DNA from: Pseudomonas sp. GV071
GTDB lineage: Bacteria > Pseudomonadota > Gammaproteobacteria > Pseudomonadales > Pseudomonadaceae
NCBI RefSeq assembly: GCF_003050835.1
Contig: NZ_QAOJ01000001.1
Location: 186,001-250,000, forward strand
Direction of reading: 5' to 3'
Length of the DNA stretch: 64,000 nt
Every line of letters begins with the position of its first letter. The first letter of the stretch is position 1. Under the pieces are notes generated by a model, which was not told where the DNA came from, ran no database searches, and saw only the letters and a program-made list of their open reading frames with translations. Below are positions 39,597-48,640 of this stretch, in pieces. Both the position numbers and the translations under genes were made by a program.

Positions 39597-40698
39597 CCCC
39601 CTTAACCTTGAGCAACTGCGCAGTCTGACGCCGCTCAATGTGTTGTCCGAGCAGCAATGGCGTGAACTGCGCAGCCAACTGGTGCCGCAGCCGATGCTGG
39701 CCGGGCAGTTGCTGTTTCGCCCCGGCGATCAGGCGCGCCTGACCTATTACCTGTTGGCCGGCGAGCTGTTGCTGACCACCGTCGACGGGCAGCAAACGCG
39801 CTTGCAGGCCGGCAGCGAAGCCAGCTGCCATCCGTTGTCACCCAGCCTGCCGCGGCTGCACGAAGCCCGTGCGCTTACCGACATCAGCCTGCTGATTCTC
39901 GACAGCGCCACCCTGACTCGCTTGTTGACCTGGCGCCTGGCCTACCAGGACCTGTTGCTGGAACTGGGTCAGCGCGGCGGCGATGTCGAATGGCTGGAGC
40001 GGCTGCTGGAAAACCCGCTGTTCGCCAAGGTGCCGTCCCCCAACGTGCGCGCCATGCTCGACCGCCTGCAGCGCATCGAATTGAAAGCCGGCAGCACCGT
40101 GCTCAGTGAAGGCGAGGCGGGCGATTGCTGCTTCTTCCTCAACAGCGGGCGTGCCGAAGTGATCCGCAGCGCCGGCAGCGACCGTCAGGTGTTGGCCGAG
40201 CTGGAAGTGGGTGCCTGTTTTGGTGAGGAAGCACTGCTGGCCGACCAGCCGCGCAATGCCACCGTGACCATGCTCGAAGACGGCGTGGTGCTGCGCCTGG
40301 ATCGCCAGGACTTTTTCGCCTTGCTCAAGGCGCCGATTGTTGACGAGGTGTCGTTTGGCGAAGCCGCGCGTTTGCTGTCCGGCGGCGCGCAATGGCTGGA
40401 CGTGCGCTTGCAGGAAGAATACGAGCGGGCCCACGCCCTCCAATCGCTGAACATGCCGCTGCAACTGCTGCGTCTCAAAGCGCGGTTGCTGGATAAAACC
40501 CGCACCTACCTGTGCTACTGCGACAGCGGCAACCGCGCCACCAGTGCGGTGTTTCTGCTCTCGCAGCTGGGCTACAACGCCTACGCCTTGCGCGATGGCC
40601 TGAATGCCTTGCCGGCGGTGATGCGCGATGGGCTGTTGTGTGAGAGTGGGTCGGGGTATTTGGCGCGGTCGGGGGGGAGGACCGAGCGTAGTCGATAG
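39589..40698 (+). CDS. cyclic-nucleotide-binding domain / rhodanese fusion protein
   Basis: A 369-residue soluble protein with three parts. There is a degenerate cNMP-binding fold (about 10-120), a complete one (about 140-255) whose phosphate cassette is FGEEALLADQPRNATV, and a rhodanese domain (about 262-350) with active-site loop CDSGNRATS, so the catalytic Cys is present. A DNA-binding domain is not seen, so it is not a CRP-type regulator. It overlaps the preceding PLP gene by 8 nt, and a sulfur link is plausible: desulfhydrases release sulfide and rhodanese carries sulfane sulfur. Confidence 0.9.
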   Translation: MSDPLNLEQLRSLTPLNVLSEQQWRELRSQLVPQPMLAGQLLFRPGDQARLTYYLLAGELLLTTVDGQQTRLQAGSEASCHPLSPSLPRLHEARALTDISLLILDSATLTRLLTWRLAYQDLLLELGQRGGDVEWLERLLENPLFAKVPSPNVRAMLDRLQRIELKAGSTVLSEGEAGDCCFFLNSGRAEVIRSAGSDRQVLAELEVGACFGEEALLADQPRNATVTMLEDGVVLRLDRQDFFALLKAPIVDEVSFGEAARLLSGGAQWLDVRLQEEYERAHALQSLNMPLQLLRLKARLLDKTRTYLCYCDSGNRATSAVFLLSQLGYNAYALRDGLNALPAVMRDGLLCESGSGYLARSGGRTERSR

Positions 40699-40787
40699 CA
40701 CCGGATCTGCGACGGTTCCGATATTCTGAATCCTGAATCGTCGGTCCGCCGCCTGCACTCGGACGACGGAGACTTCTGCACCAGACA

Positions 40788-40880
40788 CCGTCATTCCAGC
40801 GCAGGCTGGAATTCAGTATGTCGGGTGGAAATGCGTTCTCCTGGCTTATTCTGGGTCCCAGCCTGCGCTGGGACGACGGA
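40788..40880. repeat. inverted repeat pair (CCCAGCGCAGGCTGGGA family), copy 1
   Basis: CGTCATTCCAGCGCAGGCTG at 40788 faces the inverse unit ATTCTGGGTCCCAGCCTGCG ending near 40880. The same two units, in opposite order, lie at 57208-57289. A decayed third unit is visible near 40745-40772. It lies between the cNMP/rhodanese gene and the convergent DUF1853 gene. Confidence 0.85.
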
Positions 40881-40937
40881 GGTTTTCAGGTTTACTCTCG
40901 TCTTTCTCACGTAGGCGGCGGTCCAGCGTTTTAGCTG

Positions 40938-41888
40938 TCACGCATACCGTTGGCCATTCCACTGCGGCCAGGCATCGGCCACCAAAAACACCCGCTCTAC
41001 CTCCTGCCACGCCCCTTCCTCGTCTCGCTCAAAGCGCACCAACAATTGCGCCTGCGCATCGGGCTCCAGCTCATCCAGCCACTGGGTAAAACGCTCAGTC
41101 GTCCACAGCGTCTGATCCTGTTCCCGCGCCGGCGCCAGCCAGGTTTGCCGGGGAATGGGCTGCCAGTGCCCGCGGCCATTCTGCAACGCCGGCCAGTCTT
41201 TGCGATGCAGCCAACGCCCGCGCAAATGCTCGTTCAGTGCGCCGGCCGGCGGCTGACTAAATCCCGGCCACGGATAAAACAGATAGCCCGCCAACCACAG
41301 CTGCGGCTGCACCTGCGTGATACCCAACTGCGCCAACGCAGCCTGCGCTTCGGGCCGTGCCGAGAGTGGTAATTGGTGGTTCAACAGATGCTCAAGCTTG
41401 CGCGCCAGGCGGTCCTGGCTGCCGGGCCCCAGCCACTCGTGAGCGTTGCTGCCATCGCCTTGCTGCGGGCCGAGGTAGAGCTTGATCGCCAGCTCCTGGT
41501 GGTGCACGCCGTCATCGTCTTGCAGCAGCAAATCCAGCTCGCCGAGGGTGTGCCCACCCTGACGAATTGCCAGGTTGGCGGCCAGCAATTGCACTCCGGG
41601 TGCGGCCATCAGGGCGAACTGCCACAAGCGTTCGTAGTACAGACCCAGGCGGCGAATGCTGTGCTGCGCGAGCCAGGCGCTGAGTGGGGTCGGGTCACGG
41701 TCGAGGGCGTACAGCCAGTCGGCCAGTTGCTCGGGGGCCGCTACCCAGGCGCTGGCCGTCAGCGGGTGGCGCTGCGGGCAAACTGCGGGGTCGAGCAGGG
41801 GCGGTGACAACAGCACCCACGCCAGATCACGTACGGCCGGCTGATGCAGGTGCTGGGGCAGGGCGCTGAGGGTGGGAAAAAGCGTCAT
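40938..41888 (-). CDS. DUF1853 family protein, possible nuclease fold
   Basis: A 316-residue soluble protein of the conserved DUF1853 group. One stretch, GELDLLLQDDDGVHHQELAI followed by KLYL, has the layout D-(about 14)-E-x-x-K that marks PD-(D/E)XK nuclease folds, with a preceding Glu in LGLYYERLW. The C-terminal half is rich in Trp and Pro. Whether it cuts DNA is not known. The start is the ATG at 41888, and it diverges from nadK with 154 bp between. Confidence 0.85.
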   Translation of the reverse strand: MTLFPTLSALPQHLHQPAVRDLAWVLLSPPLLDPAVCPQRHPLTASAWVAAPEQLADWLYALDRDPTPLSAWLAQHSIRRLGLYYERLWQFALMAAPGVQLLAANLAIRQGGHTLGELDLLLQDDDGVHHQELAIKLYLGPQQGDGSNAHEWLGPGSQDRLARKLEHLLNHQLPLSARPEAQAALAQLGITQVQPQLWLAGYLFYPWPGFSQPPAGALNEHLRGRWLHRKDWPALQNGRGHWQPIPRQTWLAPAREQDQTLWTTERFTQWLDELEPDAQAQLLVRFERDEEGAWQEVERVFLVADAWPQWNGQRYA

Positions 41889-42042
41889 TCTGCGAGCATA
41901 GCGGTTAGCTCGGGCAATGTGCGCCTTGGTTTGCTTGGCGCCTTTCGCCCATAATTGCCCCGTTCACCGAAATCGGCCTGTCTGGCCCTCTCTGCATCGA
42001 GAGCGCTTTTTCTTATTTCTGCCAGCGTCTCCCAGGAGCCTC

Positions 42043-42933
42043 ATGGAGCAATTTCGCAATATCGGCATCATCGGCCGCTTGGGCAGTTCCCAGGTGCTGG
42101 ACACCATCCGCCGCCTGAAAAAACTGCTTATCGAGCGTCAGCTCCACGTGATCCTTGAGGACACCATTGCCGAAGTGTTGCCCGGCCACGGCCTGCAGAC
42201 TTCCTCGCGCAAGAGCCTGGGCGAAGCCTGTGATCTGGTGATCGTGGTCGGCGGCGACGGCAGCATGCTCGGCGCCGCCCGCGCCCTGGCGCAGTTCAAT
42301 GTGCCGGTGCTGGGGATCAACCGCGGCAGCCTGGGCTTTCTCACTGATATTCGCCCCGATGAGTTGGAGACGAAGGTAGCCGAAGTGCTCGATGGCCAGT
42401 TCCTGGTGGAGAACCGCTTCCTGCTGCAAGCCGAAGTACGCCGCCATGCCGAAGTGATAGGCCAGGGCGATGCGCTGAACGACGTGGTGCTGCACCCCGG
42501 CAAGTCGACGCGGATGATCGAGTTCGAGTTGCACATCGATGGCCAGTTCGTCTGCAGTCAGAAAGCCGACGGCCTGATCGTCGCCACCCCGACCGGCTCC
42601 ACGGCCTACGCCTTGTCCGCCGGCGGGCCGATCATGCACCCCAAGCTCGACGCCATTGTGGTGGTGCCGATGTACCCGCACACCCTGTCCAGTCGGCCGA
42701 TTGTGGTCGACGGCAACAGCGAGCTGAAAATCGTCGCCTCCAAGGACATGCAGATTTATCCGCAGGTGTCCTGCGACGGCCAGAACCATTTCACCTGCGC
42801 CCCTGGCGACACCCTGATCGTCAGCAAGAAACCGCAGAAGCTGCGCCTGATTCACCCGCTCGACCATAACTACTACGAGGTCTGCCGGACCAAGCTGGGT
42901 TGGGGCAGTCGGCTCGGAGGCGGGAACGACTGA
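42043..42933 (+). CDS. nadK: NAD kinase
   Basis: Phosphorylates NAD to NADP. The 296-residue protein has the GGDGS motif at residues 70-74 (VGGDGSMLGAARAL), the NE/D loop (GDALNDVVLHPG) and the conserved TPTGSTAYALSAGGPIMHP block. The ATG at 42043 follows CCAGGAG and begins MEQFRNIGIIGRL. The stop and the next start share a base (TGATG), so nadK and the phosphatase gene are coupled. Confidence 0.97.
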   Translation: MEQFRNIGIIGRLGSSQVLDTIRRLKKLLIERQLHVILEDTIAEVLPGHGLQTSSRKSLGEACDLVIVVGGDGSMLGAARALAQFNVPVLGINRGSLGFLTDIRPDELETKVAEVLDGQFLVENRFLLQAEVRRHAEVIGQGDALNDVVLHPGKSTRMIEFELHIDGQFVCSQKADGLIVATPTGSTAYALSAGGPIMHPKLDAIVVVPMYPHTLSSRPIVVDGNSELKIVASKDMQIYPQVSCDGQNHFTCAPGDTLIVSKKPQKLRLIHPLDHNYYEVCRTKLGWGSRLGGGND

Positions 42934-43910
42934 TGGAACTCGACCCGGCGCGCGGTTATGACCTGATCGGTGATGTGCACGGCTGTGCGCACACCCTCGC
43001 GCGCCTGCTTGATGGCCTCGGTTACCAGCGCCGCGGCGGCGTGTGGCGCCACCCGCGGCGGATGGCGATTTTCCTCGGCGATATCGTCGACCGTGGCCCG
43101 CGTATTCGCGAGGCGCTGCACATCGTCCACGACATGGTCGACGCCGGACAGGCGCTGTGCATCATGGGCAATCATGAATTCGACGCGCTCGGCTGGAGCA
43201 CCCCGGCGCCGCCCGGCAGTGGCCGCCAGTTCGTTCGCGAGCACACGCCGCGCAACGCCCGTCTGATTACCCAGAGCCTGGCTCAATTCGATGCCTACCC
43301 CCACGAGTGGCGCGAATTCCAGCGCTGGTTCTACGAGCTGCCGCTGTTTATCGACGCCGGTCATTTCCGCGTCGTGCATGCCTGCTGGGATGCCGGCTTG
43401 ATCGACTCGCTGCGCACCTTGCACCCGGATGGCCGGGTGGACGAAGCCTTTGTGCAGGACGCCGCGGTGTCCGGCAGCTTCGCCAGCCGGGTATTCAGCC
43501 GCCTGCTGCGCGGCACCGACATGCGCCTGCCGGACGGCCTGACCCTGACCAGCGACGACGGCTACACCCGCGCCTTCTTTCGCACCAAGTTCTGGGAAGA
43601 AGATCCGCAGACCTATGGCGATATCGTCTTCCAGCCCGACGCCTTGCCCGACGCCGTGGCGCGCACGCCGCTGACCCCGCGGGAGAAAACCGAACTGCTG
43701 CGCTACGGCCCGAAAGAGCCGCCGCTGTTCGTCGGCCACTACTGGCGCAAAGGCCGCCCGGCGCCGATCCGCCCCAACCTGGCGTGCCTGGACTACAGCG
43801 CCGTGCTGTACGGTCGGCTGGTGGCATACCGGATGGACCAGGAAAGCCGCATCGACCCGAATAAATTTGCCTGGGTGGACGTTGAGCGCCCGGAGCTGCC
43901 CATTGAGTGA
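42933..43910 (+). CDS. calcineurin-like metallophosphatase
   Basis: A 325-residue phosphoesterase with metal-binding motifs in order: GDVHG (about 14-18), GDIVDRGP (about 51-58), GNHEFD (about 79-84) and VHACWD. The pattern is that of serine/threonine or Ap4A-type phosphatases of bacteria. The substrate is not known. It starts at an ATG overlapping nadK by one base. The order nadK-phosphatase-rhomboid is conserved in P. aeruginosa (from memory). Confidence 0.92.
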   Translation: MELDPARGYDLIGDVHGCAHTLARLLDGLGYQRRGGVWRHPRRMAIFLGDIVDRGPRIREALHIVHDMVDAGQALCIMGNHEFDALGWSTPAPPGSGRQFVREHTPRNARLITQSLAQFDAYPHEWREFQRWFYELPLFIDAGHFRVVHACWDAGLIDSLRTLHPDGRVDEAFVQDAAVSGSFASRVFSRLLRGTDMRLPDGLTLTSDDGYTRAFFRTKFWEEDPQTYGDIVFQPDALPDAVARTPLTPREKTELLRYGPKEPPLFVGHYWRKGRPAPIRPNLACLDYSAVLYGRLVAYRMDQESRIDPNKFAWVDVERPELPIE

Positions 43911-43917
43911 TAGCGCG

Positions 43918-44781
43918 ATGAATCCCGTTGAAGTGTTGCGGTTGCCGGTGAGCGTGAACCTGGCCGGCTTTGTCGAACTGTTGCAGCGCATGCAGGTGCC
44001 GCATCGGGTCAGTGAGGAGTCGGGCGAGCAGGTGTTGTGGGTGCCGGGCGAGGAGCTGGCTGGCCAGGTGCGCGGTCTGTATCAGCAGTACCCCGAGGGC
44101 GATCCGGAGCAGCGTTTACAGCTGCCACCCGCCGTGCAGCCCAAGGCCGGCGGCTTCGTTCAGCAACTGCGCGACAGCCCGCTGACGGCGGCAGTGTTGC
44201 TGCTGACCTTGATCGTTGCCGGCATCACCTTGCTCGGCGACAACCACGGCACCATTCACTGGCTGAGCTGGTTCGACTACCGCGTGCAGGGCGAATACGC
44301 CTATTTCGTGCCCTGGCTTGACAGCATGGCCGCCGGCCAATACTGGCGGCTGATCACGCCGATCTTTATCCACTTCGGCATCCTGCACCTGGCCATGAAC
44401 AGCATGTGGTACTGGGAGTTGGGCCGGCGCATCGAGTTCTATCAGGGCAAGTGGCTGCTGCTGGGGCTGACGCTGTTCTTTGGCCTGGTCTCCAACGCCG
44501 TGCAGTTCTGGTGGGCAGGGCCGTCGATTTTTGGCGGGCTGTCGGGTGTGCTTTACGGTTTGCTCGGCTACTGCTGGATTTACCAGCTGCTGGCGCCCAA
44601 TCGCGCGTATCACCTGCCCAAGGGCGTGGTGGTGATGATGTTGATCATGTGGGTTATCTGCATGAGCGGCATTACAGAGCTAGCAGGCTTCGGGATTGCC
44701 AACGCCGCGCACACCGGCGGCTTGGTGGCGGGCTGCCTCACCGGTCTGTTGGGCGGTGCACTGGCGCGCCGTCGCCGTTAA
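43918..44781 (+). CDS. rhomboid-family intramembrane serine protease (GlpG-like)
   Basis: A membrane protein of 287 residues with an N-terminal cytoplasmic domain like that of GlpG and six helices. The catalytic dyad is visible: Ser209 in FGGLSGVLYG and His265 in NAAHTGG; the HFGILHLAMN motif in helix 2 is present. It cuts transmembrane segments of other proteins. Start choice: the ATG at 43918 has only a weak GAGTGA; a TTG at 43903, overlapping the previous stop, has GGAG 7 nt before it and would add five residues. Confidence 0.93.
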   Translation: MNPVEVLRLPVSVNLAGFVELLQRMQVPHRVSEESGEQVLWVPGEELAGQVRGLYQQYPEGDPEQRLQLPPAVQPKAGGFVQQLRDSPLTAAVLLLTLIVAGITLLGDNHGTIHWLSWFDYRVQGEYAYFVPWLDSMAAGQYWRLITPIFIHFGILHLAMNSMWYWELGRRIEFYQGKWLLLGLTLFFGLVSNAVQFWWAGPSIFGGLSGVLYGLLGYCWIYQLLAPNRAYHLPKGVVVMMLIMWVICMSGITELAGFGIANAAHTGGLVAGCLTGLLGGALARRRR

Positions 44782-44808
44782 ACTGCGACTTTGTTTTTGG
44801 AGGCGTCT

Positions 44809-45069
44809 ATGTCGTCCTTTGCTGAAATGATTGAAAACATCACCCCGGATATCTACGAAAGCCTGAAGTTGGCAGTGGAAATCGGTAAATGGTCCGACGG
44901 CCGCAAACTGACCCAGGAGCAGAAAGAGCTGAGCCTGCAGGCAGTGATCGCCTGGGAGCTGCAGAACCTGCCGGAAGACCAGCGCACCGGTTACATGGAA
45001 TTGCAGGAGTGCAGCTCCAAGTCCAAGCCCGTGCCGAATATTTTGTTCAAGTCGGACGCTATCCATTGA
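44809..45069 (+). CDS. YeaC-like DUF1315 family small protein
   Basis: An 86-residue soluble acidic protein (MSSFAEMIENITPDIYESLK ...), matching the YeaC/DUF1315 family that is widespread in gammaproteobacteria. The function is unknown. It has a strong GGAGG at 44799-44803, 5 nt before the ATG. The next gene seems to begin in its stop codon, so the two are probably made together. Confidence 0.9.
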   Translation: MSSFAEMIENITPDIYESLKLAVEIGKWSDGRKLTQEQKELSLQAVIAWELQNLPEDQRTGYMELQECSSKSKPVPNILFKSDAIH

Positions 45070-45893
45070 GTGAATTGGGTCGTGGTGCCTTGAGCAAAAT
45101 GGCCGCCCGTTTGGGCGCGCCCGTGCAGTACGCCTTTCGTCTGGGCGATGAAGAAGTGCCGGTCAATCCACTGATCGGTCAGACCGTGCGGCTTGAGTAC
45201 CTGGGTGCGATTCATTGCAGCCACTGCGGGCGCAAAACCAAAACCAGTTTCAGCCAGGGTTATTGCTACCCGTGCATGACCTCGCTGGCGCAGTGCGACA
45301 CCTGCATGATGAGCCCCGAGCGCTGCCACCACGAGGCCGGCACCTGCCGCGAGCCGGAGTGGGCAGCGCAGTTCTGCATGACGGACCATATCGTCTACCT
45401 GGCCAACTCCTCGGGGGTGAAGGTCGGCATTACCCGCGCCACCCAGGTGCCGACCCGCTGGCTCGACCAGGGAGCCAGCCAGGCGCTACCGATCATGCGC
45501 GTCAGCACCCGCCAGCAGTCCGGTTTCGTCGAAGACGTGTTGCGCAGCCAGGTAGCGGATAAAACCAACTGGCGTGCACTGCTGAAAAGCCATGCTGCGC
45601 CGGTGGATCTCGCCGCTGTGCGCGACGAACTGTTCGCCACCTGCGCCGATGGTCTGTTGGGGTTGCAGCAGCGCTTTGGCTTGCAGGCGATTCAGCCGAT
45701 CACAGACGTCGAGCCGATTGAAATTACTTATCCGATCGAAGCCTACCCGGCGAAGATCACCAGCTTTAATCTGGATAAAGACCCGGTTGCCGAAGGCACT
45801 TTGCTGGGCATCAAGGGCCAGTACCTGATGTTCGATACCGGCGTCATCAATATTCGCAAATACACGGCCTACCAATTGGCCGTGCATTCCTGA
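45066..45893 (+). CDS. DUF2797 protein: zinc-cluster plus GIY-YIG-like region
   Basis: A 275-residue soluble protein. Residues about 50-100 hold a Cys/His cluster (CSHC, CYPC, CDTC and CHHEAGTC), likely two zinc sites. It is followed by HIVYLANSSGVKVGITRATQ, which resembles the opening strands of GIY-YIG nuclease domains such as T5orf172. The family is annotated only as DUF2797. Start: TTG 45066 overlaps the previous stop (TTGA), like the TTG alternative of the rhomboid gene; ATG 45099 is the other choice. Confidence 0.87.
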   Translation: MSELGRGALSKMAARLGAPVQYAFRLGDEEVPVNPLIGQTVRLEYLGAIHCSHCGRKTKTSFSQGYCYPCMTSLAQCDTCMMSPERCHHEAGTCREPEWAAQFCMTDHIVYLANSSGVKVGITRATQVPTRWLDQGASQALPIMRVSTRQQSGFVEDVLRSQVADKTNWRALLKSHAAPVDLAAVRDELFATCADGLLGLQQRFGLQAIQPITDVEPIEITYPIEAYPAKITSFNLDKDPVAEGTLLGIKGQYLMFDTGVINIRKYTAYQLAVHS

Positions 45894-45911
45894 ACGTGAA
45901 GGGAACCCGTC

Positions 45912-48569
45912 ATGCGCACCGAACAACCGAAGATGATTTACCTGAAGGACTACCAGGCGCCGGATTACCTGATTGACGAGACCCATCTGACTTTCGAATT
46001 GTTCGAGGACCACACCCTGGTCCACGCGCAGCTGGTGATGCGTCGCAACCCGGCGCACGGCAGCGGTTTGCCGGCGTTGGTGCTGGATGGCCAGGAACTG
46101 GAGCTGGTGTCGCTGAGCCTGGACGGCAAGGCCCTGGAGGAGGGTGACTATCAGCTCACCGACAGCCACCTGACCCTGCAACCGGCCGCCGATACCTTCG
46201 TGATCGACAGCAGCGTGCGCATCCACCCGGAAAGCAACACTGCGCTGGAAGGCTTGTACAAGTCTGGCAGCATGTTCTGCACCCAGTGCGAGGCCGAGGG
46301 TTTCCGCAAGATCACCTACTACCTCGACCGCCCGGACGTGATGAGCAAGTTCACCACCACCCTCAGCGCCGAGCAGCACAAGTACCCGGTGCTTCTGTCC
46401 AACGGCAACCCGATTGCCAGCGGCCCGGAAGACGGCGGTCGTCATTGGGCGACCTGGGAAGACCCGTTCATGAAACCGGCCTACCTGTTTGCCCTGGTAG
46501 CCGGTGACCTGTGGGCCATCGAAGACACCTTCGACACCATGAGCAAGCGCGAAGTGGCGCTGCGTATTTATGTCGAGCCGGAAAACATCGACAAATGCCA
46601 GCACGCCATGGACAGCCTGAAAAAATCCATGCGCTGGGATGAAGAGGTGTACGGCCGCGAATACGATCTGGATATTTTCATGATCGTCGCCGTCAACGAC
46701 TTCAACATGGGCGCCATGGAAAACAAGGGCCTGAACATCTTCAACTCCAGCTGCGTACTGGCCAAGGCCGACACCGCCACCGACGCTGCGCACCAGCGCG
46801 TTGAAGGGGTGGTAGCGCACGAGTACTTCCACAACTGGTCGGGCAACCGCGTGACCTGCCGCGACTGGTTCCAGCTGTCGCTCAAAGAAGGTTTCACCGT
46901 GTACCGCGACGCCGAGTTCTCGGCGGACATGAATTCGCGCACAGTCAAACGCATCGAAGACGTGGCCTACCTGCGCACCCACCAGTTCGCCGAAGACGCC
47001 GGCCCCATGGCTCACGCCGTGCGCCCGGACAGCTTTATCGAGATCTCCAACTTCTACACCCTGACCGTGTACGAAAAAGGCTCGGAAGTGGTGCGTATGC
47101 TCCACACCCTGTTGGGCGGCGAAGGCTTCCGCAAAGGCAGCGACCTGTACTTCGAGCGCCACGACGGCCAGGCCGTGACCTGCGATGACTTCATCAAGGC
47201 CATGGAAGATGCCAACGGCGCCGACTTCACCCAGTTCAAACGCTGGTACAGCCAGGCCGGCACGCCGCGCCTGCAAGTGAGCGAGGCGTATGACGCTGCC
47301 GCGAAAACCTACACGCTGACGTTCCGTCAGAGCTGCCCGCCGACCCCGGGGCAGACCGAGAAGCTGCCATTCGTGATTCCGGTGGAGCTGGGCTTGCTCG
47401 GCGCCAAAGGCCAGGCATTGACCCTGAAGCTGGCGGGTGAGGGCGCTGCTCGCGGTGAGTCCACTGTGATTGCGGTCACCGAAGCCGAGCAGAGCTTCAC
47501 CTTCGTCGAGGTGGCCGAGCAGCCACTGCCGTCGTTGCTGCGTGGCCTGTCGGCGCCGGTGAAGCTGAGCTTCCCCTACAACCGCGACCAACTGATGTTT
47601 TTGATGCAGCACGACGCTGACGGCTTCAACCGGTGGGAAGCCGGCCAGCAATTGTCGGTACAGGTGCTGCAAGAGCTGATTGGCCACTACCAGCGCGGCG
47701 AAACGCTGGTGCTGGACAAGCGTCTGGTCAGCGCCTTCGAAACCTTGCTGACTGATGACAGCCTGGATCAGGCCATGGTCGCGGAAATGCTCTCGCTGCC
47801 GAGCGAGGCCTACCTCACCGAAATAAGTGAAGTAGCTGAAGTCGACGCCATCCACGCCGCCCGTGAATTCGTCCGTAAAGAGCTGGCCGACGCCCTGTAT
47901 GCGCCGCTGTGGCAGCGTTATCAGCAGAACCGCGAGGTGTCTCGTAACAGTGAGTACGTGGCCCAGGCCGAGCATTTCGCCCGCCGCAGCCTGCAGAACA
48001 TCGCGCTCTCATACTTAATGCTGAGTGGCAAACCGGAAGTACTGGCAGCCTGCCTGGAGCAGTACGACGCCTGTGACAACATGACCGAACGCCTCACCGC
48101 GCTGGCCGTGTTGGTCAATTCCGCCTTCGAAACGGAGAAGGCCAAAGCCCTGGCGGCGTTTGCCGAACACTTCAAAGACAACCCGCTAGTCATGGATCAA
48201 TGGTTTAGCGTGCAGGCGGCGAGCGCTCTACCTGGCGGCCTGGAGCGGGTCAAGGTGCTGATGGAACACCCGGCCTTCACCCTGAAAAACCCCAACAAGG
48301 TGCGGGCACTTATCGGTGCTTTCGCCGGTCAGAACCTGGTCAATTTCCACCGCGCCGATGGTTCGGGCTACCACTTCCTGGCGGATCTGGTGATTACCCT
48401 GAATGGCTTCAACCCGCAGATCGCTTCGCGGCAATTGGCGCCATTGACCCGCTGGCGCAAGTACGACGCCAGCCGTCAGGCGCTGATGAAGGCCGAGCTA
48501 GAGCGGATTCTCGCCTCTGGTGAGCTGTCTTCCGACGTCTACGAAGTGGTCAGCAAGAGCCTGGCGTAA
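45912..48569 (+). CDS. pepN: aminopeptidase N
   Basis: A zinc M1 aminopeptidase that removes N-terminal residues from peptides in the cytoplasm. The 885-residue product has the exopeptidase motif GAMEN at 267-271 and the zinc motif HEYFH at 303-307 with the third ligand Glu326 (HEXXH-x18-E). The C-terminal half is the long helical domain. Start at the ATG at 45912, with AAGGGAA upstream. A strong terminator follows. Confidence 0.98.
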   Translation: MRTEQPKMIYLKDYQAPDYLIDETHLTFELFEDHTLVHAQLVMRRNPAHGSGLPALVLDGQELELVSLSLDGKALEEGDYQLTDSHLTLQPAADTFVIDSSVRIHPESNTALEGLYKSGSMFCTQCEAEGFRKITYYLDRPDVMSKFTTTLSAEQHKYPVLLSNGNPIASGPEDGGRHWATWEDPFMKPAYLFALVAGDLWAIEDTFDTMSKREVALRIYVEPENIDKCQHAMDSLKKSMRWDEEVYGREYDLDIFMIVAVNDFNMGAMENKGLNIFNSSCVLAKADTATDAAHQRVEGVVAHEYFHNWSGNRVTCRDWFQLSLKEGFTVYRDAEFSADMNSRTVKRIEDVAYLRTHQFAEDAGPMAHAVRPDSFIEISNFYTLTVYEKGSEVVRMLHTLLGGEGFRKGSDLYFERHDGQAVTCDDFIKAMEDANGADFTQFKRWYSQAGTPRLQVSEAYDAAAKTYTLTFRQSCPPTPGQTEKLPFVIPVELGLLGAKGQALTLKLAGEGAARGESTVIAVTEAEQSFTFVEVAEQPLPSLLRGLSAPVKLSFPYNRDQLMFLMQHDADGFNRWEAGQQLSVQVLQELIGHYQRGETLVLDKRLVSAFETLLTDDSLDQAMVAEMLSLPSEAYLTEISEVAEVDAIHAAREFVRKELADALYAPLWQRYQQNREVSRNSEYVAQAEHFARRSLQNIALSYLMLSGKPEVLAACLEQYDACDNMTERLTALAVLVNSAFETEKAKALAAFAEHFKDNPLVMDQWFSVQAASALPGGLERVKVLMEHPAFTLKNPNKVRALIGAFAGQNLVNFHRADGSGYHFLADLVITLNGFNPQIASRQLAPLTRWRKYDASRQALMKAELERILASGELSSDVYEVVSKSLA

Positions 48570-48603
48570 CAGTTGGTCCTTACCTCCCCGCAACATCTGG
48601 GAA

Positions 48604-48640
48604 GTGTTACTGGCACCTGGCCGGTAACACTTTTCTGTTA
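48604..48640 (+). terminator. rho-independent terminator after pepN
   Basis: GTGTTACTGGC pairs with GCCGGTAACAC (11 bp with one G-T pair) around a small loop, followed by TTTTCTGTTA; it lies 35 nt after the pepN stop. Confidence 0.88.

Noticed and set aside
45486..47975. Minus-strand open frame opposite pepN and DUF2797
   Set aside because: Same shadow effect; the plus-strand pepN carries the complete HEXXH and GAMEN motifs.
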